Positions 18,082 through 27,597 are shown, numbered from the stretch's first letter. The stretch: 64,000 nucleotides of DNA from Hydrogenovibrio sp. JE_KL2 (GCF_009296185.1 NZ_WBJR01000003.1:124001-188000), one strand, 5' to 3'. Notes: generated by a model from the letters alone, not told the origin. A program made the numbers and translations.

Positions 18082-19326
18082 ATGAATAAAAATAGATGGC
18101 TGATGGCCTTAGCCGCCGTGGGCGTTCATATCTGTATTGGGTCGGTGTATGCCTGGAGTGTGTACGTTAACCCGATCAAGGACACCATGCATTGGACGCT
18201 GACTGATGTCACCATTGCGTTTAGTATCGCGATTTTCTTCTTGGGGTTGTCTGCCGCTTTGATGGGCAAGTTCGTTGAAAAAAATGGACCAAAAGTTTCG
18301 GCAATCATCGCCGCGGTGTTGTTCGGCTTGGGAACGGCTGGCTCCGGTTTGGCAATTTTGATGGAATCCAAGTTGTTGCTGTACTTTTTCTACGGCGTCT
18401 TGGGGGGATGCGGTTTAGGGATTGGCTACATCTCGCCTGTTTCCACACTGGTGAAATGGTTCCCGGATAAGCGCGGTTTGGCGACCGGTTTGGCGATTAT
18501 GGGCTTTGGATTTGCCTCCGCGATTTGGGGGCCAACGATTAAAGTGTTGATTTCTGAAGTGGGCATTGCATCGACATTTATTATTTTGGGTGCCGTCTAT
18601 TTTGTGGTGATGTTTGCCTCGGCAATGTATTTGGAAAAACCGGAAGAAGGGTATTTGCCTGAAGGCTTCAAGAAGAAAGTGGAAGCCGGTCATAAAACAC
18701 TGAAAACCGACTTGGCGATGCTAGGCGTACATGAAGCGGTGAAAACGCCAAGATTCTATGGTTTGTGGCTGATGTTATTCATCAACGTCACCTGCGGTAT
18801 CGCCATTATCGGGGTAGCATCGCCTCTGTTGCAGGAAGTACTTGGGGTTTCTGCATTGGTTGCGGCGGCAGCGGTTGGTTTGATGGGGATTTTCAATGGT
18901 GCGGGTAGAATTTTCTGGGCATCTTTGTCGGATTATCTGACCAGACCAGTGGTTTACATTATTTTCTTCGCAACGCAAGCAGTGGCATTTTATGTATTGC
19001 CTTCAATCACTGAGATTTTGATTTTCCAAGTGATTTTGTATTTCATCATGTCCTGCTACGGCGGAGGGTTTGCTTCTATTCCTGCGTATATCGGTGACAT
19101 TTTCGGTACCAAAGAATTGGGCGCGATTCATGGTTATATCTTGACTGCATGGGCTGCCGCTGGACTGGTTGGACCGTTGATTATTTCCCGTGTAAAAGAT
19201 TTAACGGGCTCTTATGCAGAGACGCTTTATGTGTTTTCCGGTTTCTTTGTGGTGGCCTTGGTGATTTCAATTGCCATGTTGGTTAACATCAAAGCACATG
19301 AGAAAAAACAGGCGATTGCCGAATAA
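18082..19326 (+). CDS. OFA family MFS transporter (oxalate/formate antiporter-like)
   Basis: A 414-residue inner-membrane MFS protein with 12 predicted helices. The N-terminal segment RWLMALAAVGVHICIGSVYAWSV is typical of the oxalate:formate antiporter (OFA) family, and PDKRGLATGLAIMGFGFAS is the loop 4-5 family block. The central cytoplasmic loop spans about residues 190-225. The gene is alone, with AAAGGAG before the ATG and its own terminator after it. The substrate cannot be deduced; OFA members move monocarboxylates or dicarboxylates. Confidence 0.88.
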   Translation: MNKNRWLMALAAVGVHICIGSVYAWSVYVNPIKDTMHWTLTDVTIAFSIAIFFLGLSAALMGKFVEKNGPKVSAIIAAVLFGLGTAGSGLAILMESKLLLYFFYGVLGGCGLGIGYISPVSTLVKWFPDKRGLATGLAIMGFGFASAIWGPTIKVLISEVGIASTFIILGAVYFVVMFASAMYLEKPEEGYLPEGFKKKVEAGHKTLKTDLAMLGVHEAVKTPRFYGLWLMLFINVTCGIAIIGVASPLLQEVLGVSALVAAAAVGLMGIFNGAGRIFWASLSDYLTRPVVYIIFFATQAVAFYVLPSITEILIFQVILYFIMSCYGGGFASIPAYIGDIFGTKELGAIHGYILTAWAAAGLVGPLIISRVKDLTGSYAETLYVFSGFFVVALVISIAMLVNIKAHEKKQAIAE

Positions 19327-19353
19327 AACCTGATACGGTTTTATAAAGCAGAA

Positions 19354-19389
19354 AACCCGCCAGCTGGTAATGGCTGAGCGGGTTTTTTT
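19354..19389 (+). terminator. Intrinsic terminator of the OFA transporter gene
   Basis: AACCCGC(19354-19360) pairs with GCGGGTT(19378-19384), with an inner CAGC/GCTG stem and a run of seven T. Confidence 0.85.
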
Positions 19390-19442
19390 GTGCTAATATC
19401 CCTGTTATTGATTTAAATACTTTTTTACAGGATGGGCTTATT

Positions 19443-20333
19443 TTGACTGCCATAATTGAAGTGAAGGCCTTGCGAAAAGAATACCCCAAACTCATCGCGG
19501 TAGATGGGATTGATTTCGCCATAGAGAAAGGATGTTGTTTCGGATTGCTGGGACCTAACGGTGCAGGCAAATCGACGACTATTGAAATGATTGAGGGCTT
19601 GAAAAAGCCGACTTCAGGTGAGATTCTGTTTAACGGCGTTCCCATGAATTCAGATTTCAAGAAGGTCGCCGGTATTCAGTTTCAAAGCACGGCTTTGCAG
19701 GATTTTCTCAGTGTGTCGGATAACCTGACGTTGTTCCGCAGTTTTTATGACCGACATGCAGACTTGCAGGATTTGATTGCCGACTGTGATTTGTCGAGCT
19801 TTTTAGAGCAGGATGCCTCCAAGCTTTCGGGTGGCCAACGTCAAAGACTGTTATTGGCTTTGGCATTGGTTCATGACCCGGAAGTGATTTTTTTGGATGA
19901 ACCGACAACAGGGCTTGACCCTAATGCGCGGCGACAATTTTGGGCGTTGATTCAGAAAATCAAGGCAGGCAATAAAACCATTATCCTCACCACGCATTAC
20001 ATGGAGGAAGCTTATTTGCTGTGCGACGAGATTGCAATTATGGCAAAGGGTAAGTTGATTGCTCGCGGCACACCAGACACTTTGTTGGCGCAGCACTTCG
20101 GTGACAATATTCTTGAATTACCGACTGCGGCACTTGGCGCATATCAGCCAAAGGAGACACACTTCCATAAAGGTGAAAAGACCGAAATCTACACTAAGGA
20201 TATGAACCAAGCCCTGCGAGGTTTGATCGATAGTGGTATTGATTTGACCCATTTGAAAATCCGCTCACGTACCTTGGATGACTTGTTCCTTGAGTTGACT
20301 AACAAAGACACAGAGGAGAAGGTTCATGTTTAG
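19443..20333 (+). CDS. ABC transporter ATP-binding protein
   Basis: A 296-residue ATPase of an ABC-2 type exporter. Walker A GPNGAGKST is at about residues 38-46, signature LSGGQRQRL at about 127-135, Walker B VIFLDEPTTGLDPNA and the switch His in ILTTHYMEEA. The C-terminal extension (about 225-296) is typical of DrrA/YadG-like subunits. The start is a TTG with AGGATGGGC just upstream; no in-frame ATG gives the full N-terminus. The stop overlaps the permease start by eight bases, implying coupled translation. Substrate unknown. Confidence 0.92.
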   Translation: MTAIIEVKALRKEYPKLIAVDGIDFAIEKGCCFGLLGPNGAGKSTTIEMIEGLKKPTSGEILFNGVPMNSDFKKVAGIQFQSTALQDFLSVSDNLTLFRSFYDRHADLQDLIADCDLSSFLEQDASKLSGGQRQRLLLALALVHDPEVIFLDEPTTGLDPNARRQFWALIQKIKAGNKTIILTTHYMEEAYLLCDEIAIMAKGKLIARGTPDTLLAQHFGDNILELPTAALGAYQPKETHFHKGEKTEIYTKDMNQALRGLIDSGIDLTHLKIRSRTLDDLFLELTNKDTEEKVHV

Positions 20334-21354
20334 TCGAATTAGAACGTTGATTCATGCCCGTAATCTGGAGTTCTTCCGAGACAGGGCATCCTTGGGCTGG
20401 AGCGTGGCGATGCCATTCTTTTTGGTGTTTGCTTTGGCACTGGCTTTTTATGGCGACAACAAGCCCCTGTTTAAGGTGGCGGTGTATCAACCTTCGGCAG
20501 AGATGACGGCAAAGTTGAATCCGATTTTTGGTTTAGAGCATGTGCATTTCTACACCACGGACAACTTGCAGAGAGCGATAGATAAGGTGGCACGTCACCA
20601 AACGGATTTGTTGATTAACCTTAATCCATCAACGGCTAGTGCCGAGCAGGGCTATTGGGTGAATATCGATTCGCCGAATGGCTATTTTATGGAAAAGTTG
20701 CTGAAGCAAGTGGACCCTAATCTCAAACGTCATGACACTGAAAATCATCCAATCCGTTATATCGACTGGGTGATTCCAGGCGTGATTGGCATGAACATTA
20801 TGTTCGGTGCCTTGTTTGGTGTAGGGTTTGTCATAGTCCGTTACCGGAAAAGTGGTTATTTAAAACGACTCAATGCAACGCCTTTGAGACCCGTTGAATT
20901 TATTTTGGCGCAGCTGGTTTCGAGATTGTTCATCGTGGTCTTTTTGGCGGTGGTGATTTTCATGATTTCCAAGTGGATTTTAGGCTTTGCCATGAACGGT
21001 AGTTATTGGCTGTTGCTGTTGGTGACCATTCTTGGCAGTTTGTCGATGATTGCCATGAGTCTGATGGTGACGGCGAGGGTGAGTTCGGAAGAGCTGGCAG
21101 GCGGGTTGCTCAATATGGTCAGTTGGCCAATGATGCTATTGTCCGGTGTGTGGTTTTCATTGGAAGGTGCTTATCCACCATTGAAATACCTGGCACAGCT
21201 CTTTCCACTCACCCATATGTTAGATGCGGTTCGTGCTATAACTATCGATGGCGCAGGGCTGGCAGATTTAACGCAACCCATACTGGTATTGAGTTTGATG
21301 ACGTTGGTGTTTATCGTTATCGGTGCCTATGCTTTCAAATGGTCTGACGACTAA
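20326..21354 (+). CDS. ABC-2 type transporter permease
   Basis: A 342-residue membrane subunit paired with the preceding ATPase. One N-terminal helix (about 24-45) is followed by a periplasmic region of about 120 residues, then five to six helices from about 160 to the end (GVIGMNIMFGALFGVGFVIV ... LSLMTLVFIVIGAYAF). This is the ABC-2 arrangement of the YadH/YhhJ group. Periplasmic-loop content gives no substrate clue. A single 19-mer copy follows the stop by 18 bases. Confidence 0.9.
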   Translation: MFSRIRTLIHARNLEFFRDRASLGWSVAMPFFLVFALALAFYGDNKPLFKVAVYQPSAEMTAKLNPIFGLEHVHFYTTDNLQRAIDKVARHQTDLLINLNPSTASAEQGYWVNIDSPNGYFMEKLLKQVDPNLKRHDTENHPIRYIDWVIPGVIGMNIMFGALFGVGFVIVRYRKSGYLKRLNATPLRPVEFILAQLVSRLFIVVFLAVVIFMISKWILGFAMNGSYWLLLLVTILGSLSMIAMSLMVTARVSSEELAGGLLNMVSWPMMLLSGVWFSLEGAYPPLKYLAQLFPLTHMLDAVRAITIDGAGLADLTQPILVLSLMTLVFIVIGAYAFKWSDD

Positions 21355-21372
21355 TAGGTGAGTTACGCTAGT

Positions 21373-21391
21373 ACCCAACCTGGCAGATTTT
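21373..21391 (+). repeat. 19-mer dispersed repeat, single copy
   Basis: ACCCAACCTGGCAGATTTT, one change from consensus, between the convergent ABC permease and AraC regulator genes. The T tract is present but no partner hairpin arm. Confidence 0.85.
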
Positions 21392-21403
21392 GTTCAAACA
21401 GGT

Positions 21404-22345
21404 TCAGGGTAGCGCTTTTTGGTTGTGTTTTGCCCATTCTCGCGGCGAAAGGTGAAACCGTTTCTTAAAATATTTCGTGAAGTGACTTGGGTTTGAGTAG
21501 CCTGTTGCCAGCGCGGTGTCCGTCACTTTCACGCCGTTACGCAACATTTCTTTGGCGGCGAGGAGCCGAGTTTTTTCCAAGTAGTCATGTATTGTGGTGT
21601 GAATGAGCGTTCTGAAGCCTTGTTTGAGTTTTTTTTCGTTCAAGCCGACTTTTTTTGACAGTTCAGCAATTGTCCAAGAGTGATGAAAGGTTTTATCTAT
21701 AAGTTTGGCAGCTTGGTAGACGCGTTTTTTGTCGGATTGGCTTAATGGCTGGTCGTAACTGAGGTTTTCTTCCAGAAATGCCATTAATAAAGACAGGCTT
21801 TCCAAGGATTTTGCTTGCAGGAACAGTTGGCGAGCTATGCCTTGAGGCAGGTCGCAATTGAATATGTCCATGGCGATGTTTTTTAGGACACCATTCATGG
21901 GGATGGATGCCAAAAAGGCGTCTTGAGTGCTGGCATTGGCTTTGAGGGCAGGCGAGAGTAAATGGGCGATAAACCGGGTGAAGTCGGTTGATTGGTTGGA
22001 TGGAAAGCGCAGGTGAAGGCAATGTAACTTGGTGTTTTTGCAAAGATGATCTGTTCCTTCGCAAGTATTTGGCGAGCAATAGAGAAAGATAGTATTGGCT
22101 TCAATGGCAATCGGCAGTCCGTTTTTCATGGAGAAGTGTCCTTTTCCATCAAAGAAAAAGGTTATGCAGAAGGCTGGCGGGCCTGATCCGATATTGATGA
22201 TGTCCTTTTCAATAAAGCGATCACTTTTGGCAATCCAGATGTCTCCGGCTGCCTTTTCCTTTTCGATCAAGTGATTCAGGTCTTCTACACTGGAACCACG
22301 TTTGTATTGGATAAGGTCAAAAGGAGAAGGGGGTGATATGTCCAT
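21404..22345 (-). CDS. AraC family transcriptional regulator
   Basis: A 313-residue regulator with an N-terminal ligand-binding-like domain and a C-terminal double helix-turn-helix. The first HTH is at about 228-252 (WTIAELSKKVGLNEKKLKQGF) and the second includes VTDTALATGYSNPSHFTKYFKKRFHLSPREW. The layout resembles the PchR/YbtA siderophore regulators. It is divergent from a FyuA-like TonB receptor with a Fur-box-like palindrome between them, so ferric-siderophore-responsive activation of the receptor is the likely role. Ligand unknown. Confidence 0.88.
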   Translation of the reverse strand: MDISPPSPFDLIQYKRGSSVEDLNHLIEKEKAAGDIWIAKSDRFIEKDIINIGSGPPAFCITFFFDGKGHFSMKNGLPIAIEANTIFLYCSPNTCEGTDHLCKNTKLHCLHLRFPSNQSTDFTRFIAHLLSPALKANASTQDAFLASIPMNGVLKNIAMDIFNCDLPQGIARQLFLQAKSLESLSLLMAFLEENLSYDQPLSQSDKKRVYQAAKLIDKTFHHSWTIAELSKKVGLNEKKLKQGFRTLIHTTIHDYLEKTRLLAAKEMLRNGVKVTDTALATGYSNPSHFTKYFKKRFHLSPREWAKHNQKALP

Positions 22346-22403
22346 AGTCAGCTTGAGCCACGCGCACGCATTTATTATTTGTTTAGACTATTAATGATAT
22401 TAC

Positions 22404-22421
22404 TAATAATAATTATTATCA
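22404..22421. promoter_or_regulatory. Fur-box-like palindrome
   Basis: TAATAATAATTATTATCA contains the perfect palindrome ATAATAATTATTAT (22406-22419) and matches the GATAATnATwATC-type Fur site. It lies between the divergent AraC regulator and TonB receptor genes, which are of the iron-uptake class. Confidence 0.6.
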
Positions 22422-22530
22422 AATAAAATCCTTATATGAATAGTTTTGAACCGATAGTGTTAGTTTTTGTTTTATGGTCGCTTTAGTATCGTTCCGGTGA
22501 GCTTTTTAGACGTTTTCTGAGGACGATAAG

Positions 22531-24537
22531 ATGAAAAAGAAATTAACACTTGGCATTTTTGCGGCGATGGCTGTTTCTCCCGCATACGCCAAGGAAGAGG
22601 TAACCCAGTTAAAACCTTTAACGGTAACGGCAAATAAACAGTCTCAATCTTTGGATACCGTTAAGGGTACAGTTTTGGTAAAAACCGCAGAGGAATTGCA
22701 GCAGGCTGGGGTAGAAACGGTGGAAGATTTGGAAAAAGTGTTTCCCGGCCTGTTGATTCGAACCAGAGGAAATAGAGCCTATGCCGGTTCAACAATTCGT
22801 GGTATTTCATCGCCGGATTATTACAACCCTTCGGTTATGCTTTATGTCGACGGCGTACCTCAAGATTCGGCTTTCCTGACGCAGCCTTTAGTCAATGTGG
22901 AAAGAGTGGAGTTGCTGAAAGGCCCACAAGGAACGCTTTACGGGCGTAATGCGGAAGCAGGGGTGATTAATATCATCACCAAACAGGCGACTGATAAATC
23001 TCAGGCAGATGTAGGCGTGACCTATGCGGGGTTAACGCGTGAGGCCAAATTGTCGGCATCCGGTGCTTTGGTCAAGCATACGCTTTATGGCAATATTTCT
23101 TTGAAGCGAAATGATAACGTCGGTCAGATTAAGGATATCGGAACTGGTAAAAAGAATATTGATGATAGTACCGATTTCATGGGGATGGCACGTTTACAGT
23201 ATGCACCTGAAAACAGTCGATTCAGTGCTGGTTTAAGTGTCTCTCATGAAGATTTGGACTCAAACGAAGAAATTTATCTGCGGGAAGCCAACTTAAAAGA
23301 TCTGGAGTACAACAGTCTAACGGATGGGAAATATCATCTGGATAGAGAGGTGACCAGTTATGCGCTGAAGATGGATTATGAGCTGGATCATTCCAGCTTG
23401 TCGAGCGTAACATCTTATCAAGATCGCAAGCTGGGTCGGGTTATCAGCAGTCAAGATTATCCTGAGAAACAAGCCAGTCTTTCACAGGAATTCAAGTTGA
23501 TAACGGATTATAGTGCACGTTTGAACAGTCTTGTGGGGGCATTTTTTCAAACCACTGATTTCACGCGCAATCAGCCAGGGTATCCCGGTTATTACGGTGA
23601 TTCCGAAAACAAGTTGAAAACGAATTCATATGGACTGTTTGGTGAGTTGAATTATCAATTTTCATCTAAATGGGATTCGACTTTCGGACTGCGTTGGTCT
23701 CAAGACGAATCGAAAATCAATTATGCCCGTGAAACGCCAAATGCGTTTGGGTTCGATAACCAGAAAACGTTTAACGAGATTTCACCTAAATTCAGTGTCG
23801 GTTGGAACTATGCCGGCGATAACCGTATTTATTATACAGCGGCAGAAGGTTATAAACCGGGTGGGTTTAACCATGCCGTCACCTCGTCAAGCGATGCGAC
23901 GCCTTTTGATTCGCAAACTTCGTTCAATAACGAATTGGGGTGGCGCAGTTATTGGTTGAATCGAACCCTATCTTTGAATGCAGCACTGTATCTGATCAAC
24001 ACATCTAATACCCAAATTTATGTAGGCCCGGTAGGTCAGCAAGTTATTCGTAATGCGGGAGATGCACAAAGTTACGGTTTGGATATGGATGCAAAATGGT
24101 CCGTTACCCGGAAGTTATTGCTGTCTATGGGGTTGACGCAAGGCAGATCCGAATTCAAAAACGTGAAAGATCCGCAGACAAATGCGGATTATGACGGCAA
24201 GCTGTTGCCCTATGCACCGCAAACTACTGCCAGCTTGTCAGGGCGTTACGAATTAACGCCGTCATGGGTGACAGGAAAACTGTTTGTGAATGCCGGGGTA
24301 CGTTATTATTCCGACATCTACTTTAATGAAGCGAATACCTTAAAACAGCCAAGCTACTCGACAGTAGATGCTTCCATGATGCTTCAAATGAAAAACGGTC
24401 TGAAATTGCGGGCATTTGTCGATAACGCCACGGATGAAATTTATCGTACTTCCAGTTTCGTTTTCGGCGCAAACGATGTGCGGAGCACGGTTGGTCAAGG
24501 GCGCAATGTCGGACTGACCGCAGAAATGGCGTTTTAA
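22531..24537 (+). CDS. TonB-dependent outer-membrane siderophore receptor (FyuA-like)
   Basis: A 668-residue outer-membrane receptor. The signal peptide is MKKKLTLGIFAAMAVSPAYA. The plug domain (about 30-150) carries LKPLTVTANKQSQ (TonB-box region) and the hallmark VERVELLKGPQGTLYGRNAEAGVINI. The beta-barrel runs to the C-terminal Phe. Several barrel blocks resemble the yersiniabactin receptor FyuA (YNPSVMLYVDGVPQ, AEGYKPGGFN, YVGPVGQQVIRNAGDAQSYG). It is divergent from an AraC regulator and followed by a PepSY protein, forming an iron-uptake unit. Exact siderophore unknown. Confidence 0.92.
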   Translation: MKKKLTLGIFAAMAVSPAYAKEEVTQLKPLTVTANKQSQSLDTVKGTVLVKTAEELQQAGVETVEDLEKVFPGLLIRTRGNRAYAGSTIRGISSPDYYNPSVMLYVDGVPQDSAFLTQPLVNVERVELLKGPQGTLYGRNAEAGVINIITKQATDKSQADVGVTYAGLTREAKLSASGALVKHTLYGNISLKRNDNVGQIKDIGTGKKNIDDSTDFMGMARLQYAPENSRFSAGLSVSHEDLDSNEEIYLREANLKDLEYNSLTDGKYHLDREVTSYALKMDYELDHSSLSSVTSYQDRKLGRVISSQDYPEKQASLSQEFKLITDYSARLNSLVGAFFQTTDFTRNQPGYPGYYGDSENKLKTNSYGLFGELNYQFSSKWDSTFGLRWSQDESKINYARETPNAFGFDNQKTFNEISPKFSVGWNYAGDNRIYYTAAEGYKPGGFNHAVTSSSDATPFDSQTSFNNELGWRSYWLNRTLSLNAALYLINTSNTQIYVGPVGQQVIRNAGDAQSYGLDMDAKWSVTRKLLLSMGLTQGRSEFKNVKDPQTNADYDGKLLPYAPQTTASLSGRYELTPSWVTGKLFVNAGVRYYSDIYFNEANTLKQPSYSTVDASMMLQMKNGLKLRAFVDNATDEIYRTSSFVFGANDVRSTVGQGRNVGLTAEMAF

Positions 24538-24539
24538 AT

Positions 24540-25643
24540 ATGTCGGGTAAAAGTATGACAACCTTTGCCCCCGGCAAAACGGTTGGTTTCTGGCGGCGTT
24601 TGCATTGTTGGTTGGCTTATACTCTTGGAGCGGTTTTTGTAATACAGGGGTTGTCTGGAAGTATGATGGTGTTGGGCGAACCAATAGATGCATGGATTAA
24701 CCCGGAGTTGACGCCAGGTAAACATAGCGTGCCCTTGGTTGAGATGGCCGATGCACTGGATCGGCAGTACCCAAATGCCGTGGGACTTGGCGTTAAGCGT
24801 CAGGACAAAACAGGGCAACTGGTATTGGGTTTTTGGCCGGAACCAGACCCTCTGATTCCGTCAGAACGCAATTATCGACTGGCTCGAATGAACATTTCTA
24901 CGGGAAAAGTAGTTTCGGTCAATACCTACGGTTCTTTTCCGCACTCCCGTTACGATGTACTGGCTTACCTGTATGCCATCCATACCAATCTTACTCTGGG
25001 GGCGGTGGGGCGATTTCTTTTGATCTTTACGACCTTGGGATTATTGCTGCTATTGGTAGCCGGTATTATTAATTGGCGCAATCGTCGAAAGTGGTTGAAA
25101 TATAAAAAGCAAGCAGACATTGTCGATACGCCTTGGGCAAAATGGCATCGAAAGCTTGGATTATCCAGTGTCGCTGTGCTCATAGTGCTGTTATCCAGTG
25201 GGTTGGCATTGCAATATGAAACTTTGTTGGACCCTTCTTTTTCCTATCAATCCAAAGACCGTGTTGGGCAAGAACACCGTTTGCCTTTGCGTAAAGCCTG
25301 GCAGGCTGCAACACGGAAATACCCCGATGCAAAAGCCATGTTGATTATGTCACCTTTTTGGGAAGGGGGGACATTTCGGATCGACCTGATTCCGAAATCG
25401 GGTAAAGAGGCTGGCAAAACCGTAGAGCTTTTTCTGGATGCCTATTCCGCCAGAATTTTGCATGAAAGAACCAGTGACGACAGAAAGGGGTTGGCTTACT
25501 GGGTTGGCCTGTTGGAGCCTTTGCATGGAGGAAGTATTTTGGGTGTTCCCGGCGAAATTTTGGCTTTTCTAGCCGGTCTGGTGCCCTTGATGATGCTACT
25601 TTTGGGGAGGGCAGGTGCCCGAAAGTTGCGTCATAAGCTTTAG
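24540..25643 (+). CDS. PepSY domain inner-membrane protein (iron-uptake associated)
   Basis: A 367-residue PepSY-associated TM protein (PiuB-like). Four hydrophobic segments are seen at about 22-45 (WLAYTLGAVFVIQGLSGSMMV), 158-182, 215-235 and 340-360. The large periplasmic parts contain the PepSY-type region (LVEMADALDRQYPNAVGLGV). It starts two bases after the TonB receptor stop, so it is co-transcribed; a second ATG at 24555 is also possible. Members often accompany ferric-siderophore receptors and may act as membrane ferric-siderophore reductases; that role is inference here. Confidence 0.85.
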   Translation: MSGKSMTTFAPGKTVGFWRRLHCWLAYTLGAVFVIQGLSGSMMVLGEPIDAWINPELTPGKHSVPLVEMADALDRQYPNAVGLGVKRQDKTGQLVLGFWPEPDPLIPSERNYRLARMNISTGKVVSVNTYGSFPHSRYDVLAYLYAIHTNLTLGAVGRFLLIFTTLGLLLLLVAGIINWRNRRKWLKYKKQADIVDTPWAKWHRKLGLSSVAVLIVLLSSGLALQYETLLDPSFSYQSKDRVGQEHRLPLRKAWQAATRKYPDAKAMLIMSPFWEGGTFRIDLIPKSGKEAGKTVELFLDAYSARILHERTSDDRKGLAYWVGLLEPLHGGSILGVPGEILAFLAGLVPLMMLLLGRAGARKLRHKL

Positions 25644-25693
25644 CGAGGCTTTTGGGGGTTCAAATATTTTGTTTCATAGAGAAATTATTGGAG

Positions 25694-25712
25694 ACCCAAC
25701 CTGGTAGATTTT
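25694..25712 (+). repeat. 19-mer dispersed repeat, single copy
   Basis: ACCCAACCTGGTAGATTTT, the T variant at the central C/T position, in the 3' region after the PepSY gene. Confidence 0.85.
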
Positions 25713-25748
25713 TGGCTGTAATCGGTGTGATGTGGAGAAGGAAAAAAG

Positions 25749-25778
25749 AAAAGATTTCACAAGGGTGTGAAATCTTTT
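25749..25778 (+). terminator. Intrinsic terminator after the iron-uptake operon
   Basis: Thirteen-base perfect stem AAAAGATTTCACA / TGTGAAATCTTTT with loop AGGG. It follows the PepSY gene by about 105 bases. Confidence 0.75.
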
Positions 25779-25866
25779 CAGCTCAGGAGGATTATCGGGT
25801 TGAAAGATTGCTGGTCTATCAACAAGATGGGTTCATCATATAGGGATGTTAATTAGATTTCAATAT

Positions 25867-25903
25867 AAATAATAATAACTATTATTTATATTATTGATAT
25901 AAT
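25867..25903 (+). promoter_or_regulatory. Fur-box-like palindrome with overlapping promoter
   Basis: AAATAATA (25867-25874) and TATTATTT (25880-25887) form a palindrome with a 5-base centre, resembling a Fur operator. A perfect TATAAT follows at 25898-25903, so a bound repressor would cover the -35 region. It suggests iron control of the small Cys-rich gene that follows. Confidence 0.5.
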
Positions 25904-25934
25904 AGATTTGCAGAACAGAAACAAGGAGGCGCAT

Positions 25935-26240
25935 ATGAACCCTAAAGTTAGACTGAATTCTTTGGGAACAAAGAAGCCTGAAGTTGCTATTGGAATCTCA
26001 ACAGACAAATTATTTGAGTTAATGCGTTTGGGCGTTTTATGCGGTGCCGACATAAAAGCGCTGGATAGTGAAACCAAACAACTGGTACAGCAGGCGTGTC
26101 TACACACTTGTGCTGAAAAAGTTTGCAGAGAGTGCGATTTCAGTGATGTTTGCGGTTTGGAATTCGTTTCCCAGGATTGTCAGCAATGCGTGAAGCCTCG
26201 TTCTTCGGATCAGCAGATCGTTCATTGGCAAAAGCATTAA
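25935..26240 (+). CDS. Small cysteine-rich protein, unknown function
   Basis: A 101-residue protein I do not recognise. Eight cysteines (36, 55, 59, 64, 67, 73, 82, 85) cluster in the C-terminal half as C-x3-C-x4-C-x2-C-x5-C-x8-C-x2-C, which could bind metal or an Fe-S cluster; this is inference. No signal peptide or membrane segment. The start at 25935 is set by a strong AAGGAGG site; an in-frame ATG-less extension upstream to 25908 has none. It follows a Fur-box-like promoter and is convergent with a YeeE-type transporter. Confidence 0.7.
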   Translation: MNPKVRLNSLGTKKPEVAIGISTDKLFELMRLGVLCGADIKALDSETKQLVQQACLHTCAEKVCRECDFSDVCGLEFVSQDCQQCVKPRSSDQQIVHWQKH

Positions 26241-26288
26241 TGTTTAACACTAAATATTAATTTATATCAGGTATTTTTATATTAAAGC

Positions 26289-27431
26289 TTAAATGGGTCG
26301 TTTTCGTCGCAAAGTAATGACGAGAGCATTGCCGGCCAAAGCGGAAACGGCCCATAACCAACCATGTAGGCTTCCCGATCCAATACCACTGAAAAAAGCA
26401 CCGATATTGCAGCCAAATGCAATGACCGCACCATAACCCATCAACAACCCACCTATTATTGCCATAAAATGTTCGTTCACTGGCGTTGCCGCAGCAACGG
26501 AACTCTGGTTTTGGAATTTATCGAATAAAGTGACCCAAGCCGCACCGAAAATAACGCCCCAGGTTGTCAGACTGACGGTATCATGCCACACCGGAGTTTC
26601 CAGACGCTGGGAATAGGTGATGCTGTAATCCCAGAATGAGAAGTCAAAAGGCAGCCCCATTTGAGTGCCGATTTTTACGCCCCAGATTGGGAGTACACTG
26701 GCAATAGACCACGGCTGGCCGCTGGTAATGAGAAGCAGGGTGTTGAACACTGCAAGCGTTAAGCCAGCCAGCAACCAAGGGTGCCAATCACGCAAGGTTC
26801 CGCGTTTTGGAAAAAGTGGTTCGACGGATTGGTGGCGGTTTCTTTCACGTTGAAACATCAGAAAATAAAGTGTTCCCAAAATACCGAGTTGAACCAACAG
26901 GGCATTGAATATACCAAGGCTATGGATGATTGATACAGCAGGTAAAGCGGGAAGTTCTCGCCAGAAACTAATGTTGTAGGCTGCGAGCGTACCGCCAACA
27001 ATTAAAAAGACCAATGCGGTTATGGACAGCGGTTGTAATTGCCCCAGCTTGTTGAAGGTGCCTGAAGTACAACCGTTTGAAAGCTGCATACCGATGCCGA
27101 AAATAAATGCACCAAAGACAACGGATAAACTTAAGGGTTCAACCAGACCTCTTAAAGGCTGTGTGCCGAAGTGGCCGGTATAGAGCAGTGGAAAAAACAA
27201 TAGTGTGGTGACCGCCAGCATAACGATGATGGCGCGAATACCAAGTGTTTTACCCTGAACCAGTAATTGTTGCGAACAAGTACGGAAGCCAAATTGGAAA
27301 TAATTTAATCCGGCACCGAGAAGTGAACCAATCAAGAAATACGTGAGATAATTGTTTTTGAATAGGGTCGCGGCGATTAAGAAAACCACCAAAAAAATCA
27401 TACTTAACGGGCGCAGTTTGAAAACGGTCAT
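26289..27431 (-). CDS. YeeE/YedE family sulfur-compound transporter
   Basis: A 380-residue inner-membrane protein with about ten hydrophobic helices, of the YeeE/YedE family whose characterised member TsuA imports thiosulfate. The two halves carry the family cysteine motifs NGCTSGTFNKLGQ and FGCNIGAFFSGI(GSGSLHGW). In a sulfur-oxidising autotroph, uptake of a sulfur compound is plausible, but the substrate is not shown by sequence. It is a single gene, convergent with the small Cys-rich gene. No TusA-like partner is adjacent. Confidence 0.88.
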   Translation of the reverse strand: MTVFKLRPLSMIFLVVFLIAATLFKNNYLTYFLIGSLLGAGLNYFQFGFRTCSQQLLVQGKTLGIRAIIVMLAVTTLLFFPLLYTGHFGTQPLRGLVEPLSLSVVFGAFIFGIGMQLSNGCTSGTFNKLGQLQPLSITALVFLIVGGTLAAYNISFWRELPALPAVSIIHSLGIFNALLVQLGILGTLYFLMFQRERNRHQSVEPLFPKRGTLRDWHPWLLAGLTLAVFNTLLLITSGQPWSIASVLPIWGVKIGTQMGLPFDFSFWDYSITYSQRLETPVWHDTVSLTTWGVIFGAAWVTLFDKFQNQSSVAAATPVNEHFMAIIGGLLMGYGAVIAFGCNIGAFFSGIGSGSLHGWLWAVSALAGNALVITLRRKRPI

Positions 27432-27597
27432 TTTTGTGTTTGTACTAGCTGTAAAAAGGGCAAGTATAGCTTGTTGGGTTACATAAGCTAAATTATGATT
27501 TTCAATGGAGTTATTGTTTAAAGTTATTTAAAAAAACGCTGATATAAGCATGTTTTAATGCCTTAGCGAGTTAGCCTAACAAAAATAAGATTAAATA

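Noticed and set aside
24323-24818. Overlapping minus-strand ORFs in the TonB receptor and PepSY genes
   Set aside because: Shadows of well-supported plus-strand genes.
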